A stretch of DNA of 22,383 nucleotides. It comes from UBA9676 sp036005525 (lineage in GTDB: Bacteria > Actinomycetota > Actinomycetes > Streptosporangiales > Streptosporangiaceae). The notes beneath the pieces were generated by a model. The model made no database searches and was not told the origin of the DNA. It saw only the letters and a list, made by a program, of their open reading frames with translations. The DNA lies in assembly GCA_036005525.1 (NCBI GenBank), contig DASYQM010000396.1, forward strand, positions 1-22,383, read 5' to 3'. Position 1 is the first letter of the stretch. Every line of letters begins with the position of its first letter. Below, piece after piece: positions 8,906 through 16,570 of the stretch. The position numbers were made by a program, and so were the translations under genes.

Positions 8906-9481
8906 ATGAGGCTCTTCGTGGCGATCGCGCTCCCTGCCGGGGCAGCCGGCGAGCTGGACAACGCGGTGGCACCGCTGCGGCTGGCCTGGCCGGAGCTGCG
9001 ATGGACCGGGCGGGACGCGTGGCATCTGACGCTCGCCTTCTTCGGCGAAGTGGACGAAGGGCTGACCCGGAAGCTTGGGGTCCGGCTCGAACGTGCCGCC
9101 GCCCGGCATGCCCGCCTCTCGCTGTCGCTCGGCGGAGCCGGAGCCTTTCCCACGGCCGGCCGGGCCCGGGTGCTGTGGACCGGTGTGCAGGGCGACCGCC
9201 GTGGGCTGGCACGGCTGGCGCAGTCGGTCGCCGCCGGCGCGACCCGTGCGGGCGTGCCCCCCGCCCAGGAGGGCAGGCGGTACCAGCCGCACCTGACCCT
9301 CGCGCGGTGCCGGGCGCCCGCCGATGTGCGGACTCTGGTGGCGACGCTGGCGGGCTTCGCCGGCACGGGCTGGACCGCCGGCGAGATCTACCTGATTCGC
9401 AGCCGCCTGCAGCAGCAGCCCCGCTACGAAACCCTCGGCGCCTGGCCGCTGCTCGCGCCCGCCTCGAGCCAGCCCGCCTGA
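8906..9481 (+). CDS. thpR: RNA 2',3'-cyclic phosphodiesterase (2H family)
   Basis: A 191-residue cytosolic enzyme of the LigT/ThpR branch of 2H phosphoesterases, which opens 2',3'-cyclic phosphate ends of RNA and can ligate tRNA halves in vitro. Both catalytic HxT motifs are present: HLTLAFFG (H40, T42) and HLTLARC (H129, T131). It starts with the typical MRLFVAIALP and has the usual family length. The ATG has no strong Shine-Dalgarno. It stands alone between the DUF664 relic and a short membrane peptide gene. The last codons (GAGCC-A-GCCCGCCTGA) are the evident source of the 13-bp tandem repeat that follows. Confidence 0.93.
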   Translation: MRLFVAIALPAGAAGELDNAVAPLRLAWPELRWTGRDAWHLTLAFFGEVDEGLTRKLGVRLERAAARHARLSLSLGGAGAFPTAGRARVLWTGVQGDRRGLARLAQSVAAGATRAGVPPAQEGRRYQPHLTLARCRAPADVRTLVATLAGFAGTGWTAGEIYLIRSRLQQQPRYETLGAWPLLAPASSQPA

Positions 9482-9505
9482 ATGGCCAGCTGGACTGGCC
9501 CGGCG

Positions 9506-9596
9506 GAGCCGCCCGGCCGAGCCGCCCGCCTGAGCCGCCCGCCTGAGCCGCCTAGCTGAGCCGCCCGCCTGAGCCGCCCGGCCGAGGCGGGCCAGC
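9506..9596 (+). repeat. 13-bp tandem repeat downstream of thpR
   Basis: Seven units of GAGCCGCCCGCCT-type sequence start at 9506, 9519, 9532, 9545, 9558, 9571 and 9584; three are identical and the last is strongly diverged. The unit plus GA equals the thpR stop region apart from one extra A in the gene, so the array carries repeated TGA stops. Confidence 0.85.
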
Positions 9597-9647
9597 CTGG
9601 GCGCCGGCTGAGCTGGCCCGGCTGAGCGGGCCAGTAAGCTGCCAGCT

Positions 9648-9731
9648 GTGAACCGCACCGCGCGCTGGCTGCTCCCTACGGTGCTCGCGCTGCTGGTGCT
9701 GGGTGTGCTCATCGGGGCCGTGCTGCACTGA
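9648..9731 (+). CDS. Small single-pass membrane peptide (27 residues)
   Basis: GTG at 9648 opens a 27-residue frame: a short basic N-terminus (NRTARW) followed by one hydrophobic helix, LLPTVLALLVLGVLIGAVL, and a His before TGA. This is the layout of a small membrane protein with its N-terminus in the cytoplasm. Third positions are mostly C or G, consistent with translation, but there is no clear Shine-Dalgarno. The final TGCTGCACTGA is part of the first unit of the 19-bp repeat that follows. I do not recognise a family. It could also be a chance hydrophobic frame. Confidence 0.5.
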   Translation: MNRTARWLLPTVLALLVLGVLIGAVLH

Positions 9732-9796
9732 CCCAGCCGTGCTGCATTGACCCAGCCGTGCTGCACTGACCCAGCCGTGCCGCTCTGACCCAGGGC
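9721..9796 (+). repeat. 19-bp tandem repeat starting inside the small membrane peptide gene
   Basis: Four units start at 9721, 9740, 9759 and 9778. The first and third are identical, the second has one change, and the fourth is diverged. Each carries the CTGACCC-like stop region of the small ORF. The array fills the gap to the convergent serC gene. Confidence 0.85.
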
Positions 9797-9812
9797 CGCG
9801 GCCGGCGGGTCG

Positions 9813-10931
9813 TTACAGGCGCTCGATCAGGTAGTCGATGCAGGCGGTCAGCGCCTCCACGTCGGCCGGGTCCACCGACGGGAACATGCCGATGCGCAAC
9901 TGGTTGCGCCCCAGCGTGCGGTACGGCTCGGTGTCCACGATGCCGTTCGCCCGCAGGGCCGCCGCGACCGCGGCCGCGTCCACCGTGTCGGCGAAATCGA
10001 TCGTGCCGACCACCTGCGACCGCATGGCCGGGTCGGCCACGAACGGCGCCGCGTGCGGCGACTTCTCCGCCCAGGTGTACAGGCGGGAGGACGAGTCCGC
10101 CGTCTGGGCCGTGGTCCAGTCCAGGCCGCCCTGGCCGAGCATCCATTCCACCTGCTCGGCGAGCAGGAACAGGGTTGCGACCGAGGGGGTGTTGTAGGTC
10201 TGCAGCTTCGCCGAGTTGTCGATGGCGAGCGGCAGCGAGAGGAAGCCGGGAACATAGCGGTCGGCCGCGATCTCGGCGGCCCGCGCCAGCGCCGCGGGCG
10301 ACATCAGCGCGATCCACAGGCCGCCGTCGGACCCGAAGCATTTCTGCGGCGCGAAGTAGTAGACGTCGGTCTCGCCGATGTCGACCGGCAGCCCGCCCGC
10401 CCCGCTGGTGGCGTCCACGATGACCAGCGCGCCCGGGTCGGCCCCGGGCACCCGGCGGACCGGCATGGCGACGCCGGTGGAGGTCTCGTTATGGGTGAGC
10501 GCGTAGGTGTCCACGCCTGGCTCCGCCCGCGGCTGAGGATGGCTGCCTGGCGGCGATTCGATCACGGCCGGGGCGGCCAGCCAGGGCGCGCCCCCGATCA
10601 CCTTCGCGAACTTCGACGAGAATTCGCCAAACGAAAGGTGCAGGGATCTCTCGCTGACCAGGCCGAATGCCGCAATGTCCCAGAAGGCGGTCGTGCCGCC
10701 GTTGCCCAGCACCACCCGGTAGCCGTCGGGCAGGGCGAACAGTTCGGCGAGACCCTCGCGCACCCGCCGGACCAGCGAGCGGACCGGGGCCTGGCGGTGG
10801 GAGTTACCCAGGTAGGTGGCGCCGGAGGCGGCGAGCGCGGCCACTTGCTCGGGGCGCACCTTGGACGGGCCGCTGGCGAACCTCCCGTCGGCGGGCTTGA
10901 TCTCTGCCGGGATGGCGATGAAATCGGTCAC
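9813..10931 (-). CDS. serC: Phosphoserine aminotransferase
   Basis: PLP enzyme of serine synthesis, converting 3-phosphohydroxypyruvate and glutamate to phosphoserine and 2-oxoglutarate; in some bacteria it also serves pyridoxal phosphate synthesis. The protein has 372 residues, the expected size, with FASGPSKVRPEQ, LGNSHRQAPV, LGNGGTTAFWD, DATSGAGGLPVDIGETDVYY and the PLP-binding lysine in FAPQKCFGSDGG (K197). The sequence is of the actinobacterial type. I chose GTG at 10931 (VTDFIAIPAEIKP) because AGGGTGA lies a few bases upstream; a longer frame to 11024 adds an unconserved Arg-rich leader. A citrate synthase gene lies upstream on the same strand, with a 226-base gap that holds a large inverted repeat. 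Confidence 0.96.
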   Translation of the reverse strand: MTDFIAIPAEIKPADGRFASGPSKVRPEQVAALAASGATYLGNSHRQAPVRSLVRRVREGLAELFALPDGYRVVLGNGGTTAFWDIAAFGLVSERSLHLSFGEFSSKFAKVIGGAPWLAAPAVIESPPGSHPQPRAEPGVDTYALTHNETSTGVAMPVRRVPGADPGALVIVDATSGAGGLPVDIGETDVYYFAPQKCFGSDGGLWIALMSPAALARAAEIAADRYVPGFLSLPLAIDNSAKLQTYNTPSVATLFLLAEQVEWMLGQGGLDWTTAQTADSSSRLYTWAEKSPHAAPFVADPAMRSQVVGTIDFADTVDAAAVAAALRANGIVDTEPYRTLGRNQLRIGMFPSVDPADVEALTACIDYLIERL

Positions 10932-11027
10932 GCCATTCACCCTAACGGTGACGCTCAGCTGACCCTGCCGGCCGCGACGCGTGCGGCACGCCGGGTTCCT
11001 CTCGCACCACCGCCACCGCTGCAATCA

Positions 11028-11073
11028 TGATCATGGGCTTACTATCGCTCTAACAGCAGTAATCCCATGATCA
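11028..11073. promoter_or_regulatory. Large inverted repeat between citrate synthase and serC
   Basis: Arms of 16 bp (11028-11043 and 11058-11073) pair with one mismatch across a 14-base spacer. The outer ten bases are TGATCATGGG and CCCATGATCA, the inner part is TTACT and AGTAA. The element is AT-richer than its surroundings. It lies about 85 bases after the citrate synthase stop and about 100 bases before the serC start, both on the minus strand. It could be a terminator for citrate synthase or an operator for serC; without a U-tract I cannot decide. Confidence 0.6.
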
Positions 11074-11157
11074 CGAAGGAGCCGACGCAAACCGAGTGAC
11101 GGGTGTGACTGTTGGGGCTGGTGGGGATAGTGAGGACGGCCAGTGGCCGGGCCCGGG

Positions 11158-12261
11158 TCAGGCCTCGTCCAGCGCGGCGGCGCCCTCCACGTCCCGGACC
11201 GGGCGCGGCCCCGGGCCCACGTACCGGGCGCTCGGCCTGACCAGCCGCCCGGTTTGCTTCTGCTCCAGGATGTGCGCGGCCCAGCCCGCGGTGCGCGCGC
11301 AGGTGAACATGGAAGCGAACATGTGCGAGGGGACCTGGGCGAAGTCCAGAACGATGGCCGCCCAGTACTCCACGTTCGTGGCCAGGACCCGGTCCGGCCT
11401 GCGGGCGTGCAGCTCGGCCAGGGCCGCTTCCTCTAGCGCCGCCGCGACCTCGTAGCGGGGGGCGCCGAGTTCCTTGGCGGTCCGGCGCAGCACACGGGCG
11501 CGGGGGTCTTCGGCACGGTAGACCCGGTGCCCGAATCCCATCAGCCGTTCGCCACGGTCGAGCACCGCCTTGACGTAGGCTGTCGCGTCGCCGGTCCGCT
11601 CGACCTCCTCGATCATGTGCAGCACCCGCGCGGGCGCGCCGCCGTGCAGCGGCCCCGACATGGCGCCCACGGCCCCGGACAGGGCCGCCGCGACGTCGGC
11701 CCCGGTCGAGGCGATCACCCGGGCGGTGAACGTGGAGGCGTTCATGCCGTGCTCGGCGGCCGAGGTCCAGTAGGCGTCCACCGCCTTGACATGCCGCGGG
11801 TCCGGGTCGCCGCGCCAGCGGATCATGAACCGCTCGACGATGTTGTCTGATTCGTCCACGCGTTCCTGGGGGATCGCCGGCAGGCCAGGCCCCCTGGCAG
11901 CCTGAGCCACGAAGGACACCGCCAGCACCGAGGCGCGCGCCAGGTCGTCGCGGGCCTGCTGGTCGCTGATGTCGAGGAGCGGCCGCATGCCCCATGCGGG
12001 GGCGAGCATAGCGAGCGAGCTTTGCACGTCTACCCGGATGTCACCGGAGTGCACGGTTATCGGGTACGGCTCGGCTGGGGCCAGGCCCGGCGTGAAGGCG
12101 TTGTCCACCAGCAGGCCCCATACGCGGCCGAAGGTGACGTGGCCGACGAGATCCTCGATGTCCACGCCGCGGTAACGAAGAGAGCCCCCTTCCCGGTCGG
12201 GCTCGGCGATCCCCGTCTCGAATGCCACGACGCCTTCGAGCCCCGGCCTGAAGTCGGACAT
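11158..12261 (-). CDS. Citrate synthase 2 (actinobacterial type)
   Basis: Condenses oxaloacetate and acetyl-CoA to citrate (or, in relatives, makes 2-methylcitrate). The 367 residues carry the family landmarks: LRYRGVDIEDL near the N-terminus, the catalytic-His motif GPLHGG (H206), the second His in MGFGHRVY (H245), and a C-terminal TGRLVRPSARYVGP. At the place of the usual catalytic Asp (NVD) this protein has NVEYW (E298), which I recall as normal for the short actinobacterial citrate synthase 2 subfamily. The ATG is well supported by AGGAGG 7 bases upstream. It is divergent from pdxH across about 200 bases. Confidence 0.93.
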   Translation of the reverse strand: MSDFRPGLEGVVAFETGIAEPDREGGSLRYRGVDIEDLVGHVTFGRVWGLLVDNAFTPGLAPAEPYPITVHSGDIRVDVQSSLAMLAPAWGMRPLLDISDQQARDDLARASVLAVSFVAQAARGPGLPAIPQERVDESDNIVERFMIRWRGDPDPRHVKAVDAYWTSAAEHGMNASTFTARVIASTGADVAAALSGAVGAMSGPLHGGAPARVLHMIEEVERTGDATAYVKAVLDRGERLMGFGHRVYRAEDPRARVLRRTAKELGAPRYEVAAALEEAALAELHARRPDRVLATNVEYWAAIVLDFAQVPSHMFASMFTCARTAGWAAHILEQKQTGRLVRPSARYVGPGPRPVRDVEGAAALDEA

Positions 12262-12463
12262 TCTGCGCCTCCTCGCGTCTCCTCGTGAGTGACGTGACCC
12301 GGTTCGGGTCGCTTCCGGCGCCGTGACGGGTGGCGCGCGTACCGCAGCCTGATCAATTCAACCTCGTGTGGAGTGCCGGCCGGTAGCGCTGCGGGACGTG
12401 ATAACCGCCACCAGGTGCTCCCGGCTCGCCGGTCCGGCTGCGGCTGTGTGAGGATCAGTACCC

Positions 12464-13252
12464 GTGAAGGCCGACGATCATCCGCCCGCGGCGGGCCAGC
12501 CAGCCGGGCCAGAGCGCCCGGACCCGGGTGAACCGGCCCGGCCGCAGGGCCCGGGCCTTGATGAACCGGCCTCGCAGGCGGGCCCGGGCCTGGGTGAACC
12601 GGCCCCGCGGCAGGGGCCGGGCCTGGGTGAACCGGCCCCGCAGGTAGGCCCGGGCCTGGACGAAGCCATGCTCGCTTCGGATCCCGTGGTCCAGTTCACG
12701 GGCTGGCTGGCCGACGCGGAAGCGGCTGGCCTGCCGGAGCCCAACGCGATGGTGCTGTCCACCGTGACGGGCTCCGGGCGGCCGCGCGCGCGGTCGGTGC
12801 TGCTCAAGAGCCACGGGCAGGACGGCTTCACCTTCTATACCAACCGCACGTCCGCCAAGGCCCAGGACCTGTCGGGCAACCCCTGGGCGTGCCTGCTGTT
12901 CCCCTGGTACGCGCTGCGCCGCCAGGTCATCATCCAGGGCGCGGTCTCGCCGCTGTCCGAGCGGGAAAGCGAGCCATATTTCCATTCCCGGCCACATGGC
13001 TCCCAGCTCGGGGCGTGGGCAAGCAGGCAGTCGTCGGTGATCGGCTCCCGTGCGGTGCTCGACGACCGTTACGCGCGGCTCGAGCAGCGCTGGCCGGCGG
13101 GTACGGCGGTGCCCATGCCCAGCTTCTGGGGCGGCTACCGGCTCAGGCATGACATCGTCGAGTTCTGGCAAGGCCGTACGAACCGGCTGCATGACCGGCT
13201 GCGTTACAGCCGCCAGGGAGCGCACTGGGTCGTCGAGCGCCTCGCCCCCTGA
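12464..13252 (+). CDS. pdxH: Pyridoxamine/pyridoxine 5'-phosphate oxidase with repeat-expanded N-terminus
   Basis: FMN-dependent oxidase that makes pyridoxal 5'-phosphate from pyridoxine or pyridoxamine phosphate. From about residue 65 the sequence is standard: LASDPVVQFTGWLADA, GLPEPNAMVLSTV, RARSVLLKSHG, LLFPWYALRRQVIIQG, SRPHGSQLGAWAS, WGGYRLRHDIVEFWQGRTNRLHDRLRY and the end WVVERLAP. The first ~65 residues replace the usual MRxxY...GLxExDL opening with an 11-residue repeat of the GPGLGEPAPQ type, whose last unit merges into the family motif (GLDEAMLASDPV). GTG at 12464 follows GAGG at 12450-12453. A start at the internal ATG 12668 would remove the repeats but has no ribosome site. It is divergent from citrate synthase. 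Confidence 0.93.
   Translation: MKADDHPPAAGQPAGPERPDPGEPARPQGPGLDEPASQAGPGLGEPAPRQGPGLGEPAPQVGPGLDEAMLASDPVVQFTGWLADAEAAGLPEPNAMVLSTVTGSGRPRARSVLLKSHGQDGFTFYTNRTSAKAQDLSGNPWACLLFPWYALRRQVIIQGAVSPLSERESEPYFHSRPHGSQLGAWASRQSSVIGSRAVLDDRYARLEQRWPAGTAVPMPSFWGGYRLRHDIVEFWQGRTNRLHDRLRYSRQGAHWVVERLAP
12515..12670 (+). repeat. 33-bp in-frame repeat in pdxH
   Basis: Full units at 12548-12580, 12581-12613 and 12614-12646 encode GPGLDEPASQA, GPGLGEPAPRQ and GPGLGEPAPQV. A diverged unit precedes them (12515-12547) and a partial one follows (from 12647, GPGLDEAM). All are in frame. Confidence 0.85.
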
Positions 13253-13482
13253 CCGAGCGCGTGTCCCGCGGATCTCCAGCCCGCTGCGCGGCTGCCGGGC
13301 GGGCGTCTCGCGGCGTTGTCGTCGCCGCCGATAGCCCCACTGTCGGCTCCTCCTCCGCCTTGCGATCCAGCCCGCCGGCAACCGCTCGCGACGGCATAGA
13401 TCCACGAGACATGCCCTTCCCGTCGCGGCCGCAATTGCGTAACAGGCGCAAGCGCATACCATCGGCTGCGAAGGGAGTAGCG

Positions 13483-14202
13483 GTGACCGCGCACGGGCTG
13501 ATCGACACCACGGAGATGTATCTGCGGACCATCTTCGAGTGTGAGGAGGAGGGCATCGTCCCGCTCCGTGCCCGGATTGCCGAGCGGCTGGGGCAGAGCG
13601 GGCCGACCGTCAGCCAGACCGTGGCCAGGATGGAACGCGATGACCTGGTGAGGCTGGAGGGCGACCGGCAGCTTGTGCTGACCGAAAACGGCCGCGCGCT
13701 CGCGACCCGGGTCATGCGCAAGCACCGGCTGGCCGAGTGCCTGCTGGTGGGGGTGATCGGCCTGCCCTGGGAAGAGGTGCATGTCGAGGCGTGCCGCTGG
13801 GAGCACGTGATCTCCGAGCAGGTCGAGCGCCGCCTGGTGGAACTGCTCGGTTATCCGGTGTGCTGCCCGCACGGGAACGTCATCCCCGGGCTCGGCGAGC
13901 TTGGGGTGCCCGCCGACGCCGCCGACCGGGCGGTGGCGGCGGGCCGGGAGTCCGTCGAGCCGATGGACAAGGCGGCGACCAGCCGCGCAGGCCCGGCCGT
14001 GGTCCGGCGGATCAGCGAACAAGTCCAAAGCGACGCCGACTTGATGCTTAAACTCCGGCGCAGCGGGATACAACCCGGACGCGAGGTCACGCTCGCAACT
14101 ACCGACGACGGCGTGCGGGTGACAAGTGAGGGCAGAGCCGGCAGCATCACGGCGGACTTGCCCCGCCGGGTTGCCGCGCACGTGTTCGTCGACGCCCACT
14201 GA
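13483..14202 (+). CDS. DtxR/IdeR-family metal-dependent transcriptional regulator
   Basis: Metal-sensing repressor, most likely for iron. The 239 residues show the winged-helix domain (GLIDTTEMYLRTI ... SGPTVSQTVARMERD), the metal/dimer domain and a C-terminal SH3-like domain ending in AAHVFVDAH. All key DtxR ligands are in place with a constant offset of two: M12, C104, E107 and H108 for the primary site, H81, E85 and H100 for the ancillary site. That supports iron over a MntR-like role. I chose GTG 13483 because AAGGGAG lies 5 bases upstream and relatives start just before GLIDTTEMYLRTI; the longer open frame from 13261 adds an unconserved Arg/Ala leader. A SpoIIE-type signalling gene starts 45 bases downstream, possibly co-transcribed. 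Confidence 0.94.
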   Translation: MTAHGLIDTTEMYLRTIFECEEEGIVPLRARIAERLGQSGPTVSQTVARMERDDLVRLEGDRQLVLTENGRALATRVMRKHRLAECLLVGVIGLPWEEVHVEACRWEHVISEQVERRLVELLGYPVCCPHGNVIPGLGELGVPADAADRAVAAGRESVEPMDKAATSRAGPAVVRRISEQVQSDADLMLKLRRSGIQPGREVTLATTDDGVRVTSEGRAGSITADLPRRVAAHVFVDAH

Positions 14203-14247
14203 CCGCCGCGGTGCGCCGGGCGCCCGCCCTGACCGGGAGATCGCCCG

Positions 14248-16500
14248 GTGAGGCGCCGGGAGAAGAGCGGGCTCGCCGCGTTCCTGCCCGCCGACACCGT
14301 CCTCGGGCAGATCGAGGCGGCGGTGCTGGTCACCGACCCGGTCGGCAATCTGCTGTACGCGAACGGCTGCGCGGTTGAGCTGTTCGGCTTCCCGGATCAG
14401 GCCGAGCGGCTCGTCGGCCGGCCCATCGTCTCGCTCGGTTTCGACGAGGGGGATCTCGGCAAGACGGCCGAGCTGGTCCGGCAGGTGCTTAACGGCGGTG
14501 CCTGGGACGGCACCTTCACCAGCGTGCGTTCCGACGGGTCGCGGGTCTTCGTCCGGGCGCAGGCCGTTCCGCTGAGCCGGTCCCCCGGCGCGATCGACGG
14601 GATCGTCATCATCGCCCACCGGGCCACCAGGCGCGCCAGCCTGCGCGAGCGGGACCGGATCGGCCTGCTGGAGCGGATCGGGGAGCGGCTGGCCCGCTCG
14701 CTCGAACTCGACGTCACCTTGCGGCATGTGGCCGAGACGCTGGTCCCCCAGTTCGCCGATCACTGCTTCATCGACCTGTTTCACGGCGACAAGCTGATCC
14801 GCCGGGCACAGATCAACGTCCAGGGCTGGACGCCGCCGCCGGGCAGCTGGGCCAGGGTGGGCGAGCAGATCGTGTTCCCGGACGGTCATTTCTGCCAGCA
14901 GGCGATGGCCCTCCGGGACGCGGTGGTGGTGGGGGACCTGCGCGACGGGCATTACCCCGCGCCGCACGCGGAGAGCCTGCGCGCCAGCGAGGAGGCCGGG
15001 CTCGTCTCGGTCATCGCTGCCCCGCTGTGCGCACGTGGCGAGCTGCTCGGTGTGATGAGCCTGGGACTATCCCGGCTCACGGGCTCCGGGGAGCGCCACT
15101 ATGACGCCGGCGACCGCGGTTTCATGGCGGCGATCGCCGACCGCGTGGCCATCGCCATCGACAACGCGATGCTGTTCGAGGAGGAACGCCGCACCGCGCT
15201 GGCGTTCCAGACCAGCCTGCTGCCGCAACGGCTGCCCACCCTGGACGGCCTCGACGTCGCCTGGCGATACGTGCCCGCCAAGCCGCTGGAGACCCACGGC
15301 CAGGGGATCCAGACCCAGGTCGGCGGCGACTGGTACGACCTGATCCCGCTGTCGGCGGGCCGGGTCGGCATCGTCATCGGCGACGTGGAAGGACGCGGCG
15401 CCCGGGCGGCCGCGGTCATGGGCCAGCTGCGGGCCGCGCTGCGCGCCTTCGCCCAGGACGACATACCGCCCGCGGAGATGCTGCGCAAGCTGGATGACTG
15501 GTGCCGGACGCTGGGGACGACCACGCCGGACTCGCCTGACCAGCTCGATCCGCCCACTGTGAGCTGCACCTATCTGGTCTATGACGCATGGTCCCGCGCG
15601 CTGTCGTTCGCCAACGCCGGGCACGACGCGCCCTTGCTCATCACCGACGGTGAGGTGGGTGAGCTGGAGATCGAGCACAAGGGAGTCCTGCTGGGGGTGC
15701 GCGGCAAAGGTATGCCGGGCCTGCCTACCTACCGGGAGGAGACCCGCCAGCTTCCGCCGGGGTCCACCCTGGTCTTCTACACCGACGGCCTCACCGACCG
15801 GCGGCAGCGCACCGACGGCACCGGCCACTACTCCGAGGCGGAGGCGGTCGAGATGCTCCGCCGCGCGGTCCGCGCGGTGGCGGGGGCCGGTGTCGAGGCG
15901 ATCGCCCAGGCTGCGGAGGAGGCGGTGCCGGGGGATATCGACGACGACATGGCCATCGTCGTGGTGCGGACCTCGCGGAACGACCTCGCTTCGTGGGAGT
16001 GGTCGTTCCCGGCCGAGGCGATCAAGGTTTCCGAGGCGCGCCGCCAGGCGCGGGCGGCCCTGGCACGCTGGGGCGTGCCCGCCAAGCAGGCCGATCTCAT
16101 CTGCCTGCTTGTCTCGGAGGTGGTCACCAACGTCGTCCTGCACACAGCCCTGCCGGTCCGGCGGCCGCGCCGGACCGCGCTGGAGCCGGCGGGGGCCGCC
16201 CTCGGGCCGGGCCGGCCGCCACGGGCGTGGGCGGCGGGGAAGTTGCGCGACGAGGTCCCGCCGCCGCCCGCCAAGCACTTCACGCTGCGGCTGCGCCGGG
16301 GCGCCGCGGCGGTATGGGTCGAGGTCTTCGACGCCGATCTGCGCATGCCGCGGATCCGCAGCGCGGAGGAGACCGACGAGGGCGGCCGGGGGCTGTACCT
16401 GGTGGATCAGATCGCCAGCCGCTGGGGCACGCGGCCGACCAAGAAGGGCAAGGTGGTCTGGTTCGAGATGCCGATCAGGACCGGTCCAGCCGCCGGCTGA
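14248..16500 (+). CDS. PAS-GAF-SpoIIE phosphatase-HATPase signalling protein
   Basis: A 750-residue cytosolic signalling protein with both a phosphatase and an anti-sigma-factor-like kinase domain. Order: PAS about 15-128 (LGQIEAAVLVTDPVGNLLYANG); GAF about 140-310; SpoIIE/PP2C-type phosphatase about 320-573, with metal-binding GGDWYD (D361, D364), GDVEGRG (D380 region) and DIDDDMAIVV (D563-D567); HATPase about 580-745 with N-box VSEVVTNVVLHT (E624, N628) and GGRGLYLVDQIASRWG. Such proteins tune sigma factors through anti-anti-sigma phosphorylation in response to stress or ligands. The HATPase carries an unusual ~40-residue Pro/Arg-rich insert (about 636-675) right after the N-box. GTG 14248 follows GGGAG at 14235-14239. 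No STAS partner is nearby. Confidence 0.94.
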   Translation: MRRREKSGLAAFLPADTVLGQIEAAVLVTDPVGNLLYANGCAVELFGFPDQAERLVGRPIVSLGFDEGDLGKTAELVRQVLNGGAWDGTFTSVRSDGSRVFVRAQAVPLSRSPGAIDGIVIIAHRATRRASLRERDRIGLLERIGERLARSLELDVTLRHVAETLVPQFADHCFIDLFHGDKLIRRAQINVQGWTPPPGSWARVGEQIVFPDGHFCQQAMALRDAVVVGDLRDGHYPAPHAESLRASEEAGLVSVIAAPLCARGELLGVMSLGLSRLTGSGERHYDAGDRGFMAAIADRVAIAIDNAMLFEEERRTALAFQTSLLPQRLPTLDGLDVAWRYVPAKPLETHGQGIQTQVGGDWYDLIPLSAGRVGIVIGDVEGRGARAAAVMGQLRAALRAFAQDDIPPAEMLRKLDDWCRTLGTTTPDSPDQLDPPTVSCTYLVYDAWSRALSFANAGHDAPLLITDGEVGELEIEHKGVLLGVRGKGMPGLPTYREETRQLPPGSTLVFYTDGLTDRRQRTDGTGHYSEAEAVEMLRRAVRAVAGAGVEAIAQAAEEAVPGDIDDDMAIVVVRTSRNDLASWEWSFPAEAIKVSEARRQARAALARWGVPAKQADLICLLVSEVVTNVVLHTALPVRRPRRTALEPAGAALGPGRPPRAWAAGKLRDEVPPPPAKHFTLRLRRGAAAVWVEVFDADLRMPRIRSAEETDEGGRGLYLVDQIASRWGTRPTKKGKVVWFEMPIRTGPAAG

Positions 16501-16570
16501 GCCAGCTGGACGGCCAGCTACCAGCCTGCCGGCGCCACCAGATCCCCGCCTGGCTCACCGGCGGGTCCGC

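Noticed and set aside
7237..9796. Repeat arrays considered as CRISPR or as integrase/iteron arrays
   Set aside because: Units are contiguous with no spacers, differ completely between arrays, and there are no cas, rep or integrase genes beside them.
11158..12261. Glu in place of the catalytic Asp of citrate synthase as a sign of lost function
   Set aside because: As far as I recall, NVE at this position is normal in the short actinobacterial citrate synthase 2 subfamily, and all other motifs are intact.
13261..13482. N-terminal extension of the DtxR-type regulator from ATG-like codons at 13261 onward
   Set aside because: The leader is unconserved and composition-driven, while GTG 13483 has a good ribosome site and gives the family start.
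13204..14967. 587-residue minus-strand ORF
   Set aside because: Its sequence is a shadow of the DtxR and SpoIIE-type genes, which are well supported on the plus strand.
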